From NCBI GenBank assembly GCA_050946835.1, contig JBMNVN010000001.1, positions 372,001 through 436,000 of the forward strand: DNA of 64,000 bases, read 5' to 3'. Made by a program: the position numbers and the translations under genes. Each line of letters begins with the position of its first letter. Position 1 is the stretch's first letter. This DNA comes from UBA1447 sp002329225. GTDB lineage: Bacteria; Bacillota; Clostridia; Oscillospirales; Acutalibacteraceae. The notes beneath the pieces were generated by a model. It was not told the DNA's origin. It saw only the letters and a program-made list of their open reading frames with translations, and made no database searches. Of this stretch, positions 7,641 through 17,193 are shown in pieces.

Positions 7641-10286
7641 TTATTTTGCTCTGCTTTCCTTAATAGCTGCCTGAGCTGCCGCAAGCCTTGCAATAGGCAC
7701 ACGGAAAGGTGAGCAGGAAACATAGTCAAAGCCGAGGCTGTGGCAGAACTCTACGGAAGCGGGATCGCCGCCATGCTCGCCGCAGATACCCAACTTGAGG
7801 TTCGGGCGGGCTTTTCTGCCCAAATCGGTAGCAATCTCAACGAGCTTGCCAACGCCCTTTTGATCAAGTTTGGTAAAAGGATCGGACTCATAGATTTTGG
7901 CTTCATAATAAGCTTCGAGGAAAGCGCCCGCATCGTCACGGCTGAAACCGAAGGTCATCTGAGTCAGGTCGTTGGTGCCGAAGCTGAAGAAATCGGCTTC
8001 CTGAGCAATTTCGTCTGCAGTAAGGGCAGCGCGGGGAATTTCAAGCATGGTGCCGACCATGTACTTCATTTCCACACCGGCTTCCGCAATGAGCTTATCA
8101 GCAGTTGCGGTAACAACGTCTTTGACATATTTAAGTTCTTTAACTTCGCCAACCAGAGGAATCATGATTTCGGGAACGATGTTGAAATCGGGGTTGGATT
8201 TGTTTACTTTAATGGCCGCATTGATGACGGCGGTAGTTTGCATTTCCGCAATTTCGGGATAGGAAACGGTAAGGCGGCAACCGCGGTGACCCATCATCGG
8301 GTTAAACTCATGCAATGAAGCAACTACGTCCTTGAGTTTTTCGGTCGGCATACCGAGATCTTCGGCAATTTCCGCAATATCTTCATCCTTGGTTGGGAGA
8401 AACTCGTGCAGGGGCGGATCAAGGAAGCGGACGGTCATGGGACGCCCTTCGAGGGCGATGAACATCTCTTCAAAGTCCTTCTGCTGGTAAGGTAAAATCT
8501 TTGCCAAAGCGGCCTTGCGGGCTTCAACATCCCTGGCGACAATCATTTCGCGCATGGATTTAATACGTTCACCCTCAAAGAACATATGCTCCGTGCGGCA
8601 AAGACCGATGCCTTCCGCACCGTAGCGAACCGCCTGAGCCGTATCTCTGGGAGTATCGGCATTTGTTCTGACTTTGAGGGCTCTTCTGGCATCCGCCCAT
8701 TTCATGAAGCGATCGAAGTCGCCGGAAATTTCAGCCTCAACGGTGGGAATAGCTTCACCGTAAATGTTTCCGGTGGTGCCGTCAAGGGAAATATAGTCCC
8801 CTTCATTATATTTTTTGCCGCCAAGCTCAAAGTAGCCTTCTTCGGCAGCCATTCTGATATCACCGCAACCGCTTACGCAGCAGGTCCCCATTCCTCTTGC
8901 TACAACAGCGGCGTGGGAAGTCATGCCGCCGCGAACGGTAAGAATACCCTGAACTACGGCCATACCTTCAATATCCTCGGGAGATGTCTCAAGACGAACC
9001 AGAATGAGTTTCTCGCCGGATTCGGCTTGTTTAACGGCTTCTTCAGCAGTGAAAACAACTTTTCCGAAAGCAGCTCCGGGGGAGGCCGCAAGGCCTTTGC
9101 CGATAACTTTGGCATTTTTCAGAGCTTTTGCGTCAAACTGCGGGTGCAGCAAAACATCAAGTTGTTTCGGGTCAACACGCAAAACGGCCTCTTCTTCGTC
9201 TATCATTTTTTCGTCAACCATATCCACGGCAATTTTCAGTGCAGCAGCTGCGGTACGCTTGCCGTTTCTGGTCTGGAGCATATAAAGCACGCCGTTTTCA
9301 ATGGTGAATTCCATATCCTGCATATCTTTGTAGTGCTTTTCGAGAAGGTCTGCAATACCTACAAATTGCTCGTACACTTTCGGCATATCTTCTTTTAGCT
9401 TGCTTATCTCGTTAGGTGTACGGATACCGGCCACAACGTCTTCGCCCTGAGCATTGATGAGATACTCGCCGAAAAGGGCTTTTTCACCGGTGGCGGGGTC
9501 CCTTGTAAAGGCAACGCCTGTACCGGAGTTATCGTTAAGGTTGCCGAAAACCATGGGCTGAACATTAACTGCGGTGCCCCAGGAATAGGGGATGTCGTTC
9601 ATGCGGCGGTAAGCGTTTGCTCTGGGGTTATCCCAAGAGCGGAACACGGCCTTGACGGACTCGATCATTTGTGCTCTGGGGTCGGTGGGGAAGTCCGTGC
9701 CTTTTTGTTCTTTGTAGTATTCCTTAAAGCGGGCGACCATTTCTTTCATATCATCAGCGGTAAACTCGGTGTCTTCCGTGATGCCGCGCTCTTCTTTCAT
9801 CTCGTCAATGATAACTTCAAAAGTGCTCTTAGGCACTTCCATAACCACGTCGGAGAACATTTGAATAAAACGGCGATAGGAGTCGTAAACAAAGCGCTTG
9901 AAAACGGGGTCGGAGTTACCGGCAATCAACCCGGCTGCAACTTCATCGTTAAGGCCGAGGTTGAGGATGGTGTCCATCATGCCGGGCATGGAAGCTCTGG
10001 AACCGGAACGCACGGATACGAGCAGGGGTTTTGCGGGGTCGCCGAATTTTTTGTCGTTGATCTTTTCAATCTCTGCAAGAGCTGCATCGATTTGAACCAT
10101 AATGTCGTCGCCGATGGTTTTGCCGTCTTCATAATAACGGGTGCAGGCTTCCGTAGATACTGTGAAGCCGAGGGGTACGGGCAAGCCCATTTTTGCCATT
10201 TCGGCAAGGTTGGCGCCTTTGCCGCCGAGCAGGTTCCTCATGGTGCCGTCGCCTTCAGTGAACAGGTAAACATACTTGTGACTCAT
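7641..10286 (-). CDS. ppdK: Pyruvate, phosphate dikinase
   Basis: This cytoplasmic enzyme interconverts ATP + pyruvate + Pi and AMP + PEP + PPi, and in many anaerobes works in glycolysis with PPi as energy currency. The 881 residues match the full family length. In order: an N-terminal ATP-grasp nucleotide-binding domain (GGKGANLAEM near 21-30, SVRSGSRASMPGMMDTILNLG near 91-111), the swivelling phosphohistidine domain with GGMTSHAAVVARGMG (catalytic His458), and the C-terminal PEP/pyruvate TIM barrel ending in GICGEHGGD and SPFRVPIARLAAAQA. The ATG at 10286 has GGAGGT nine bases upstream. It is monocistronic, with its own terminator, and divergent from rmuC. Long open frames on the opposite strand are codon-bias shadows. 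Confidence 0.98.
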   Translation of the reverse strand: MSHKYVYLFTEGDGTMRNLLGGKGANLAEMAKMGLPVPLGFTVSTEACTRYYEDGKTIGDDIMVQIDAALAEIEKINDKKFGDPAKPLLVSVRSGSRASMPGMMDTILNLGLNDEVAAGLIAGNSDPVFKRFVYDSYRRFIQMFSDVVMEVPKSTFEVIIDEMKEERGITEDTEFTADDMKEMVARFKEYYKEQKGTDFPTDPRAQMIESVKAVFRSWDNPRANAYRRMNDIPYSWGTAVNVQPMVFGNLNDNSGTGVAFTRDPATGEKALFGEYLINAQGEDVVAGIRTPNEISKLKEDMPKVYEQFVGIADLLEKHYKDMQDMEFTIENGVLYMLQTRNGKRTAAAALKIAVDMVDEKMIDEEEAVLRVDPKQLDVLLHPQFDAKALKNAKVIGKGLAASPGAAFGKVVFTAEEAVKQAESGEKLILVRLETSPEDIEGMAVVQGILTVRGGMTSHAAVVARGMGTCCVSGCGDIRMAAEEGYFELGGKKYNEGDYISLDGTTGNIYGEAIPTVEAEISGDFDRFMKWADARRALKVRTNADTPRDTAQAVRYGAEGIGLCRTEHMFFEGERIKSMREMIVARDVEARKAALAKILPYQQKDFEEMFIALEGRPMTVRFLDPPLHEFLPTKDEDIAEIAEDLGMPTEKLKDVVASLHEFNPMMGHRGCRLTVSYPEIAEMQTTAVINAAIKVNKSNPDFNIVPEIMIPLVGEVKELKYVKDVVTATADKLIAEAGVEMKYMVGTMLEIPRAALTADEIAQEADFFSFGTNDLTQMTFGFSRDDAGAFLEAYYEAKIYESDPFTKLDQKGVGKLVEIATDLGRKARPNLKLGICGEHGGDPASVEFCHSLGFDYVSCSPFRVPIARLAAAQAAIKESRAK

Positions 10287-10339
10287 TAATATACTACCTC
10301 CAATAAATTAGTCGAATTGTTAAGCTCGCTTTTTGCACC

Positions 10340-10357
10340 GTGAAAGTCGAATTTCAC
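10340..10357 (-). promoter_or_regulatory. Hairpin in the ppdK upstream region
   Basis: GTGAAA (10340-10345) and TTTCAC (10352-10357) form a 6-bp inverted repeat about 55-70 bp before the ppdK start. It could be a leader hairpin or an operator. I could not assign a convincing -35/-10 pair for ppdK in 10287-10440. Confidence 0.3.
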
Positions 10358-10511
10358 AGCTTATGATATTTTAACAGAATTTAGGCGGTATTACTATGCA
10401 TGATTGCAATAAATAAATGTGGCCGCCCTTATGTAGTTTTGTTGACATTTTCCGAACCTTTTGTTATCTCAGCCGGGCAGCAGCATACCGTCCGGCAAAG
10501 GCGGTAAACCG

Positions 10512-10540
10512 TTGAAACTGCCCTCATGTTCTGGTATAAT
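10512..10540 (+). promoter_or_regulatory. Promoter of rmuC
   Basis: TTGAAA (10512-10517), 17-bp spacer, TATAAT (10535-10540), with initiation expected near 10547, 32 bp before the ATG at 10579. This also rules out the upstream in-frame TTG at 10540 as the start, since it lies inside the promoter. Confidence 0.75.
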
Positions 10541-10578
10541 TGAGCCGGATTTCAGGTTGTTCTCAAGGGGGCACAATA

Positions 10579-11940
10579 ATGGATTATTTTTTTCCCGTTC
10601 TCAGCCTTGTGCTTGCGGCGGTTGCCTGCGTTTTATCTTTGATTGTACTGATAAAAATCAGCAAATCCGGCATTGGCGGAGAGAATAAAGATTCAGCGGA
10701 AATCAAAAGCCTTATTTCCGGCCTTAATTTACGTTTGGACGGACTGAGCAGACAGAATGCGGATGAGTTTGAGCGAAGCCGTCGGGAAATCGGCCAATTC
10801 CAAAAGGATATTCGGGAAGAAACGGCAGCGAGTCTTAAAGATATGGGCGCAAAACTTGAAGAGATGAAGCTTGCCAACCTGGAACATCAAAAGCAACTGT
10901 CGGAAAAAGTGACCGCTTCCCTCACCAATATTTATACAACCAACTCCGAGCAAAACGAGAGGCAAAACCGCATAATAAGCGAAGCAATCGCACGCTTGCA
11001 GGAGAGCAACGAGAAAAAGCTGGATCAGATGCGCTCCACTGTGGACGAAAAACTCAACGAAACCCTCACAACCCGATTGGGAGCATCCTTTAAAACGGTG
11101 TCCGACCAGCTTGAAAGTGTAAACAAATCTTTGGGCGAGATGAAAGAGCTTTCAACCGGGGTTACCGACAATGTTACCTCGCTTAATCGGGTATTAACAA
11201 ATGTAAAAGCTCGGGGCACTTGGGCGGAAGTTCAGTTGGAAGGTATTCTGGACCAAACCATACCCAATATGTATGAGCGCAATTTTGCCACACGCCCCAA
11301 CAGCGGGGAACGAGTGGAGTTTGCCATTAAAATCCCCTCCGGCGAAGACAATCAGGAGATTACCTATCTGCCTGTGGACTCCAAGTTCCCCATGGAAGAT
11401 TATGTGCGCCTTTGCGATGCGGCTGACCGTGCGGATGCCGATGCCGTGCAGGAGGCGCGCAAAGCCCTGGAAAAAAGGATTTTGGAAGAGGCGAAAGCGG
11501 AAGCAAAGTATATCAATGTACCTGTAACAACCCCGTTTGCAATAATGTACCTCGCAACTGAAGGACTTTATGCCGAAATTGCCTCATCCCGTACAGGTCT
11601 GCCTGAGAGACTCCAACGGGATTATAACATTATGATTGCCGGCCCTACGACTATAACCGCCCTTCTGAATTCTCTGTCAATGGGCTTTAAGGCCGTTGCC
11701 ATCAACGAAAAGGCCAATGAAGTACGCAGCCTGTTGGCGGCCGCTAAAGTTCAGTATGACAAGTTCGGCGTGATGCTGGATAAAGCGAAGAAAAAGATTG
11801 ACGAAGCGGGCAACACCATAGGTCAGGCTCAAAACCGCAACAGAATTATTCAAAACAAGCTTAAAAGCGTTGAACAAATCGAGTACGGTGAAGCTGCGGA
11901 AGTTTTGGGAATTGCGGCCTGGGACGAAGACGAGGAATAG
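10579..11940 (+). CDS. rmuC: RmuC-family DNA recombination protein
   Basis: RmuC proteins limit recombination at inverted repeats and carry a predicted PD-(D/E)XK-like nuclease fold. From the ATG at 10579, preceded by AAGGGGG, the protein has 453 residues: an N-terminal transmembrane helix (about 3-25), a long coiled coil (about 40-205, rich in Glu, Lys, Gln, Ser), then the RmuC domain with GTWAEVQLEGILDQ and LPVDSKFPMEDY and a second coiled coil before an acidic C-terminus (WDEDEE). N-terminal membrane anchoring followed by a coiled coil is the normal architecture. It has its own promoter and is followed 147 bp later by the GH3 gene. The biochemical role in clostridia is not established. Confidence 0.92.
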   Translation: MDYFFPVLSLVLAAVACVLSLIVLIKISKSGIGGENKDSAEIKSLISGLNLRLDGLSRQNADEFERSRREIGQFQKDIREETAASLKDMGAKLEEMKLANLEHQKQLSEKVTASLTNIYTTNSEQNERQNRIISEAIARLQESNEKKLDQMRSTVDEKLNETLTTRLGASFKTVSDQLESVNKSLGEMKELSTGVTDNVTSLNRVLTNVKARGTWAEVQLEGILDQTIPNMYERNFATRPNSGERVEFAIKIPSGEDNQEITYLPVDSKFPMEDYVRLCDAADRADADAVQEARKALEKRILEEAKAEAKYINVPVTTPFAIMYLATEGLYAEIASSRTGLPERLQRDYNIMIAGPTTITALLNSLSMGFKAVAINEKANEVRSLLAAAKVQYDKFGVMLDKAKKKIDEAGNTIGQAQNRNRIIQNKLKSVEQIEYGEAAEVLGIAAWDEDEE

Positions 11941-12087
11941 TCAAACAGTATAAAATGATTACCCCTGAACTTAATTTTCATCCGCTGACAACCTGTAGGT
12001 GCAGTCTGTACGCAAGGCGGTTTAAATGCTGCGGTTTTAAATTTGCAGAGTAAAATTGCGATATAATTAGAGGAGAAGGAGAACAAG

Positions 12088-14550
12088 ATGACTGATTATA
12101 GTGTGAAAATCAAAGACCTGTTGAAGAAAATGAGCTTGGAGCAGAAGGCCGCCCTTTGTGACGGAGAGGACTTCTGGAATCTGAAAAGTTTTGAAGAACT
12201 CGGTATTCCCTCCATTATGGTTTCCGACGGCCCTCACGGTCTGCGTAAAAGGGACCCTAACCAAAAGAGCAGCGGACTTTTAGGGAGCGTGCCCGCCGTA
12301 TGTTATCCCACCGCTGCCACAACCGCCTGCTCCTGGGACAGAGAGCTCCTGAAAGAAATGGGCGAAGCCATAGCCCTTGAATGCAAAAATCAGGGAATAG
12401 CCGTTGTACTGGGTCCGGGTGTCAACATTAAGCGCTCACCTCTTTGCGGCAGAAACTTCGAATATTTCTCCGAAGACCCCCTGCTTACCGGCGAACTTGC
12501 AACCGCCTTTATTCAAGGGGTTCAGTCCAAGGGAATAGGCACATCTATTAAGCACTATGCCGTAAACAACCAGGAAACCCGGCGCATGACCGTGGACTCG
12601 GTGGTAGACGAGAGAGCGCTGCGGGAAATTTATCTGACCGCTTTTGAGATAGCCGTTAAAAAATCAAGCCCCGCAACAATTATGAGCGCATACAACCGTT
12701 TAGACGGTGAGTTCTGCACGGAAAATAATCGCCTGCAAAACTCGATTTTGAGGGACGAATGGGGCTATAAGGGTGTTGTTGTAAGCGACTGGGGCGCCGT
12801 AAATGAAAGGGACAAGGGTCTCGCCGCAGGAAACGACCTGGAAATGCCCTTCTCCGGCGGAAGAGGAACTCAAAGAATTCTTCAGGCAATTAAAGCCGGA
12901 ACCTTAAAAGAAGAAGTGTTGGATAAGAGTGTTGAAAGACTGCTCCGCCTTATTTTTGCCGGCGCCGAAGCCTTGAGTGAAGGCGGCGAATTCGATTCTG
13001 AAAAATACCACGATATTGCCCGCCGCATAGGCGGTGAATCCATGGTGCTGTTAAAGAATGAAGAAAACATTCTGCCTTTGCAAAAGGGCGTAAAGGCGGC
13101 TGTTATAGGCGAACTTGCCAAAACCCCCAGATATCAGGGTTCCGGAAGTTCCAGAATCAACCCCACAAAGTTGGACAATGCCTTTGACTGCCTTACCGAA
13201 GCGGGTGTAGAAGTTTCTTATTCCCGCGGGTACAGTGTAAAAACCGATAAACCCGATAAGGCGCTGATAGAGCAGGCTGCAAAAGCCGCATCTCAGGCAG
13301 AGGTAGCCCTTGTATTTATCGGGCTGACCGACGACTATGAATCCGAAGGGTTTGACCGTGCCCATATGAGGCTGCCGGACTCCCACAACGAGTTGGTGGA
13401 AGCCGTATGCGCCGCAAACCCGAACACCGTAGTAATCTTGGCAGGCGGCTCCCCTGTTGAGATGCCCTGGATTGATAAAGTTAAGGGACTGCTCAACTCT
13501 TATCTGGGCGGTCAGGCGGGAGCCGGCGCCATAGCCGATATTCTAACCGGCGCCGTCAACCCGTCAGGTAAACTGGCGGAAAGCTATCCCTTTAAACTTG
13601 AGGATACATCCTGCTTTAACTTCTTCCCCGGCAACCCCGCTACTGTGGAATATCGGGAAAGCGTTTACATCGGTTACCGCTACTACGAAAAGGTCGGCCT
13701 GCCCGTACTGTTTCCATTCGGATTCGGGCTTTCCTACACCGAGTTTGAGTATTCCGATATAGCCTGTGATAAAACTGCCATGAAGGACGACGAAACCCTC
13801 ACCGTATCTTTCAAAGTTAAAAATGTCGGCTCCGCCGCCGGTGCGGAGATAGCACAGGTTTATGTGGCCGACAGCCAAAGCACGGTTTTCAGGCCGGAGA
13901 AAGAACTTAAAGGTTTTGAGAAAGTATTATTAAACCCCGGTGAGGAAAAAGAAATAAGCGTAACTCTGGACAAGAGGGCCTTCGCTTTTTATGACACCGA
14001 CTCCGCCGATTGGCGGGTTGAAAGCGGCAGTTTTGAGATTGCCGTCGGCGCCTCCAGCGCGGATATAAGGCTCAAAGCGCAAGTCGAGATTAACTCAACC
14101 TTTGAAGGTAAGCCCCTCAAAGATTTGTCCGAAACGCTGCCCGACTACTATTCGGGAACCGTGGCGGAAGTTTCGGCACAGCAATTTGAAACTTTGCTGG
14201 GCAGACCTTTGCCGCCTGCTGTTAAAGATAAATCCATCCCCCTGGATTTGACCGACAACTTTGAAAATGCAGCCCATACAAAATGGGGCGGCAGGATTAA
14301 CAGGATGCTCATATCTTTACTCAACACCTTCAACAAGGGGCCGAACGCCGGCATGATGAACGCCGTTGCGGTGCAGACCCCTTTCCGCAGCTTTATTGCA
14401 ATGAGCGGCGGACTTGCCAGCAACAAGATGATCGAAGGCGGTTTGCTGCGCATTCTCAACGGAGATAAACCCTTTAAAGGCTTCCTCACACTGTTGGGCG
14501 GTGTTCCCCGTGTATTAATCAAACTGCGGAGCTTTTTGAAGAAAGTTTAA
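12088..14550 (+). CDS. GH3 family beta-glucosidase (cytoplasmic)
   Basis: Hydrolyses terminal beta-linked sugars from oligosaccharides. The 820 residues show the GH3 TIM-barrel domain (about 10-290) with SDGPHGLRK near 46-54, KHYAVNNQETRR near 155-166 and the nucleophile Asp234 in VVSDWGA, then the alpha/beta sandwich (about 310-540), with SGSSRINP at the end of its first segment, and a fibronectin-III-like domain (about 575-680, VYVADSQSTVFRPEKELKGFEKV). There is no signal peptide, so it acts on imported sugars. About 130 residues at the C-terminus (from about 690) lie outside the catalytic domains; they are helix-rich and end in a basic tail. AGGAGAAGGAG precedes the ATG. Exact specificity (glucosidase, xylosidase, other) cannot be read from sequence alone. 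Confidence 0.93.
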   Translation: MTDYSVKIKDLLKKMSLEQKAALCDGEDFWNLKSFEELGIPSIMVSDGPHGLRKRDPNQKSSGLLGSVPAVCYPTAATTACSWDRELLKEMGEAIALECKNQGIAVVLGPGVNIKRSPLCGRNFEYFSEDPLLTGELATAFIQGVQSKGIGTSIKHYAVNNQETRRMTVDSVVDERALREIYLTAFEIAVKKSSPATIMSAYNRLDGEFCTENNRLQNSILRDEWGYKGVVVSDWGAVNERDKGLAAGNDLEMPFSGGRGTQRILQAIKAGTLKEEVLDKSVERLLRLIFAGAEALSEGGEFDSEKYHDIARRIGGESMVLLKNEENILPLQKGVKAAVIGELAKTPRYQGSGSSRINPTKLDNAFDCLTEAGVEVSYSRGYSVKTDKPDKALIEQAAKAASQAEVALVFIGLTDDYESEGFDRAHMRLPDSHNELVEAVCAANPNTVVILAGGSPVEMPWIDKVKGLLNSYLGGQAGAGAIADILTGAVNPSGKLAESYPFKLEDTSCFNFFPGNPATVEYRESVYIGYRYYEKVGLPVLFPFGFGLSYTEFEYSDIACDKTAMKDDETLTVSFKVKNVGSAAGAEIAQVYVADSQSTVFRPEKELKGFEKVLLNPGEEKEISVTLDKRAFAFYDTDSADWRVESGSFEIAVGASSADIRLKAQVEINSTFEGKPLKDLSETLPDYYSGTVAEVSAQQFETLLGRPLPPAVKDKSIPLDLTDNFENAAHTKWGGRINRMLISLLNTFNKGPNAGMMNAVAVQTPFRSFIAMSGGLASNKMIEGGLLRILNGDKPFKGFLTLLGGVPRVLIKLRSFLKKV

Positions 14551-14608
14551 TTAAGCTTACTGAAACTTATGTTTTTTAAAATTGTAATTTGAGGGAAGGA
14601 GGATTATT

Positions 14609-16018
14609 GTGATACAGGATTGCGCAATTATTCTGGCGGCGGGGGAAGGAACCCGAATGAAGTCCGCCAAACCCAAAGTGCTTGCCGAAGTGCTCTTTAA
14701 GCCCATGCTGGATTGGGTCATCGATAGAACCCGAAAAGGCGGGGTGGAAAACCTTTGTGTTGTCACCGGTCATTTAGGAGATGTGGTTCGTGAACACCTG
14801 GGGAATGAGATTGAAACCGTTGAGCAGGCGGAAAGGCTGGGAACGGGGCATGCCGTTGCCCAGGCAAAAGATTTTATTTTACGCCATTCGGGCGGCAATG
14901 TGCTCGTTTTGGCGGGGGATGCCCCCTTGGTAGACTCTCAAACCATTGAAGTATCGCTGAATGTTCACAAGCAGTCGGACAATGCAGCCACGGTTATAAC
15001 CTCCAAGGTTGATAATCCCCACGGCTACGGCCGTATTCTGCGTTCATCGGACGGTACTTTCGAAAGAATTGTGGAAGAACGGGAAGCAAACGAAAAAGAA
15101 AAAAAGATAGACGAAGTAAACTCCGGGGCTTACTGGTTTAAGGCTCAAGCCCTTTTGGTTGCTTTGGAACGTCTTGAAACTTTCAGCCGCATTCCCGGGA
15201 AAAGTAAAAACAAAGAATATTACCTGACCGACACCTTGGAAATACTAAATGACATGAACCAGCCGGTGAACACTTTCAGTGCCCGTACCCCGCAGATTGT
15301 TCTCGGAGCAAACGACCGTATACAACTTGCCCAGCTCAACGAAATTGCCCGCAGGGAAGAACTTGAAAGGCACATGGTTAACGGGGTTTCAATCCCCTGT
15401 GACCACGGCATTATCATCGGACCCGATGTTGAAATCGGTGCGGACACCCTTATCATGCCGGGAACCATAATCCGCGGCAGGGTCAAAATAGGTATCGCTT
15501 GCACCATAGGTCCGAATTCCTTTATTGAAGACAGCACCATAGGTGACCGGGTTACCCTGAATAATGTTCAATGCTTTTCTTCCGTAGTTGAGGATGATGC
15601 CCAATTGGGTCCCTTTGTAAGACTGCGTCCCGGAAGCCGGATAGAGGCCGGCGCTTTGGTAGGGAATTTTGTTGAAATTAAAAACAGCGTTGTGGGCGAA
15701 GGCACAAAGATATCTCATCTTTCATATGTCGGGGATTCGCAACTTGGCAAAGATGTTAATGTTGGCAGCGGCTGTGCCACCGTAAACTTTAACGGCAAAG
15801 ATAAACAGCGTTGCGTAATTCAGGACGGAGCCTTTTTGGGTTGCCATACAGCCCTTGTGGCGCCTGTCACCGTAGGGAAAAACGCCTACACCGCCGCAGG
15901 CTCGGTGATAACCGAAGACGTACCCGACAATGCCCTTGCTATTGCCCGCTCCAGACAGGTGAACAAAAAGGGCTGGGTCGATACCAAAAAGCCTTACAGA
16001 CGCCAGCATCAGGACTAA
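14609..16018 (+). CDS. glmU: Bifunctional UDP-GlcNAc pyrophosphorylase / GlcN-1-P acetyltransferase
   Basis: Makes UDP-GlcNAc, the precursor of peptidoglycan and of the exopolysaccharides encoded later in the window. It starts with GTG at 14609, six bases after AAGGAGG. The N-terminal uridylyltransferase domain begins LAAGEGTRMKSAKPKVLAEV (nucleotide-binding signature); VNSGAYWFK near 170 belongs to the same domain. The C-terminal left-handed beta-helix (about 250-450) contains hexapeptide repeats and the acetyltransferase motifs RLRPGSRIEAGALVGNFVEIKNS and VNFNGKDKQ. The length of 469 residues is normal. It heads a run glmU-pth-trmL with short gaps; pth next to glmU is common in Firmicutes, although the usual prs between them is absent here. 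Confidence 0.97.
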   Translation: MIQDCAIILAAGEGTRMKSAKPKVLAEVLFKPMLDWVIDRTRKGGVENLCVVTGHLGDVVREHLGNEIETVEQAERLGTGHAVAQAKDFILRHSGGNVLVLAGDAPLVDSQTIEVSLNVHKQSDNAATVITSKVDNPHGYGRILRSSDGTFERIVEEREANEKEKKIDEVNSGAYWFKAQALLVALERLETFSRIPGKSKNKEYYLTDTLEILNDMNQPVNTFSARTPQIVLGANDRIQLAQLNEIARREELERHMVNGVSIPCDHGIIIGPDVEIGADTLIMPGTIIRGRVKIGIACTIGPNSFIEDSTIGDRVTLNNVQCFSSVVEDDAQLGPFVRLRPGSRIEAGALVGNFVEIKNSVVGEGTKISHLSYVGDSQLGKDVNVGSGCATVNFNGKDKQRCVIQDGAFLGCHTALVAPVTVGKNAYTAAGSVITEDVPDNALAIARSRQVNKKGWVDTKKPYRRQHQD

Positions 16019-16043
16019 TTTTTCTCCGAAAGGGTTTTAATTT

Positions 16044-16649
16044 TTGATTTTTCGTTTTCGCAAACCGAGAGCTTCTTCCGCCGGCCCGGAGTTTCTGGTG
16101 GTAGGGCTTGGCAACCCCGGTAACAAATATGCTTTTACCCGCCACAATGCCGGTTTTTTGTGTGCGGATGCCTTGGCGGAAAAACTCGGCGTCAAAATCA
16201 ACCGTATCCGCTTTAAATCCCTTATCTGTGATGTGAGGATAGGCGGTAAGCGTTGCCTTTTAATGAAGCCTCAGACCTTTATGAACAACAGCGGCGAGGC
16301 AGTAAGAGAAGCGGCCGATTTTTACAAAATCGCCGCGGAAAACGTTTTGGTTATTTCCGACGATATCAGCCTGCCTTTAGGGACACTGCGTATTCGCCGC
16401 AACGGCTCCGATGGCGGACAAAAAGGTCTGCGCAGTATTATCCTGCATTTAAACAGTGATAATTTTCCCCGTATAAAAATAGGTATAGGGGCAAAACCGC
16501 ACCCGGAAATGGATACGGCGGACTGGGTGCTTTCCGTATTGAAAAAAGACGAGCTTGCCTGCCTTCGTCCCGTAGCGGAAAAGGCAGGGCAAGCCGTTGA
16601 GTTGATTGTAAACGGGGATGTTGAAAAGGCAATGGCCTTATTTAACTGA
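16044..16649 (+). CDS. pth: Peptidyl-tRNA hydrolase
   Basis: Releases tRNA from peptidyl-tRNAs that drop off the ribosome. Starts with TTG at 16044, nine bases after AAAGGG; no ATG lies in the first 70 codons, so the TTG is required. The 201 residues begin with a basic 15-residue extension, followed by VVGLGNPGNKY, TRHNAGF (catalytic His), KPQTFMNNSGEAV (substrate-binding Asn) and DDISLPLGTLRIRRNGSDGGQKGLRSI, the family signatures. The gene lies 25 bp after glmU and about 22 bp before trmL. Confidence 0.96.
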   Translation: MIFRFRKPRASSAGPEFLVVGLGNPGNKYAFTRHNAGFLCADALAEKLGVKINRIRFKSLICDVRIGGKRCLLMKPQTFMNNSGEAVREAADFYKIAAENVLVISDDISLPLGTLRIRRNGSDGGQKGLRSIILHLNSDNFPRIKIGIGAKPHPEMDTADWVLSVLKKDELACLRPVAEKAGQAVELIVNGDVEKAMALFN

Positions 16650-16671
16650 GCTTGAAATAAGAGGTGTTTTA

Positions 16672-17175
16672 TTGCCGACACTTAACATAGTGCTTGTGGA
16701 ACCGCAAATCCCCCAAAATACGGGCAATATAGCTCGCACCTGTGCCGCTACCGGCGCACGCCTGCACCTTGTGGAGCCTATGGGATTTAAAATTGACGAC
16801 GCAAAACTCAAAAGAGCGGGCTTAGACTATTGGCACTTGCTGGATATCAACTATTACACCGACCTTGATAATTTTTTCAGCAATAACAAGGGGGTTTTTT
16901 ATTTTTTCTCCACCAAAGCGGGGCAGACTTACTCGGATATTATTTACCCCGAGGATGTTTTTCTGTTTTTCGGCAAGGAGACGGCGGGACTTCCGGAAGA
17001 TTTGCTTAAAAGTAATCCGGACAAATGCGTGCGAATACCTATGATTGATGATGCCCGCAGCTTGAACCTGTCAAATGCGGTAGCCGTAGGGGTTTATGAG
17101 GTTCTCCGCCAATGGAATTTCCCCTCCCTCAATCAAAAAGGCGCTTTGGCGAATTATAAGTTGCCGATACGGTAA
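16672..17175 (+). CDS. trmL: tRNA (cytidine(34)-2'-O)-methyltransferase
   Basis: A SPOUT-fold enzyme that 2'-O-methylates the wobble base of tRNA-Leu. I place the start at the TTG at 16672, five bases after GAGGTG, giving 167 residues (family about 155-165) beginning MPTLNIVLVEPQIPQNTGN; an upstream ATG at 16618 would lie inside pth and add a tail not typical of the family. Motifs: PQNTGNIARTC (motif 1), FGKETAGLPEDLL (motif 2) and RIPMIDDARSLNLSNAVAVGVYE (motif 3, forming the SAM-binding knot). Third gene of the glmU run. Confidence 0.93.
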   Translation: MPTLNIVLVEPQIPQNTGNIARTCAATGARLHLVEPMGFKIDDAKLKRAGLDYWHLLDINYYTDLDNFFSNNKGVFYFFSTKAGQTYSDIIYPEDVFLFFGKETAGLPEDLLKSNPDKCVRIPMIDDARSLNLSNAVAVGVYEVLRQWNFPSLNQKGALANYKLPIR

Positions 17176-17193
17176 AAGGTACACATTAGAGTT

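Noticed and set aside
7740..10289. Several long open frames on the plus strand opposite ppdK (up to 270 residues)
   Set aside because: They mirror the codon pattern of ppdK, lack ribosome binding sites and known domains, and ppdK itself is unambiguous.
10540..10581. Upstream TTG start for rmuC adding 13 residues
   Set aside because: That codon overlaps the TATAAT of the promoter and would lie before the transcription start.
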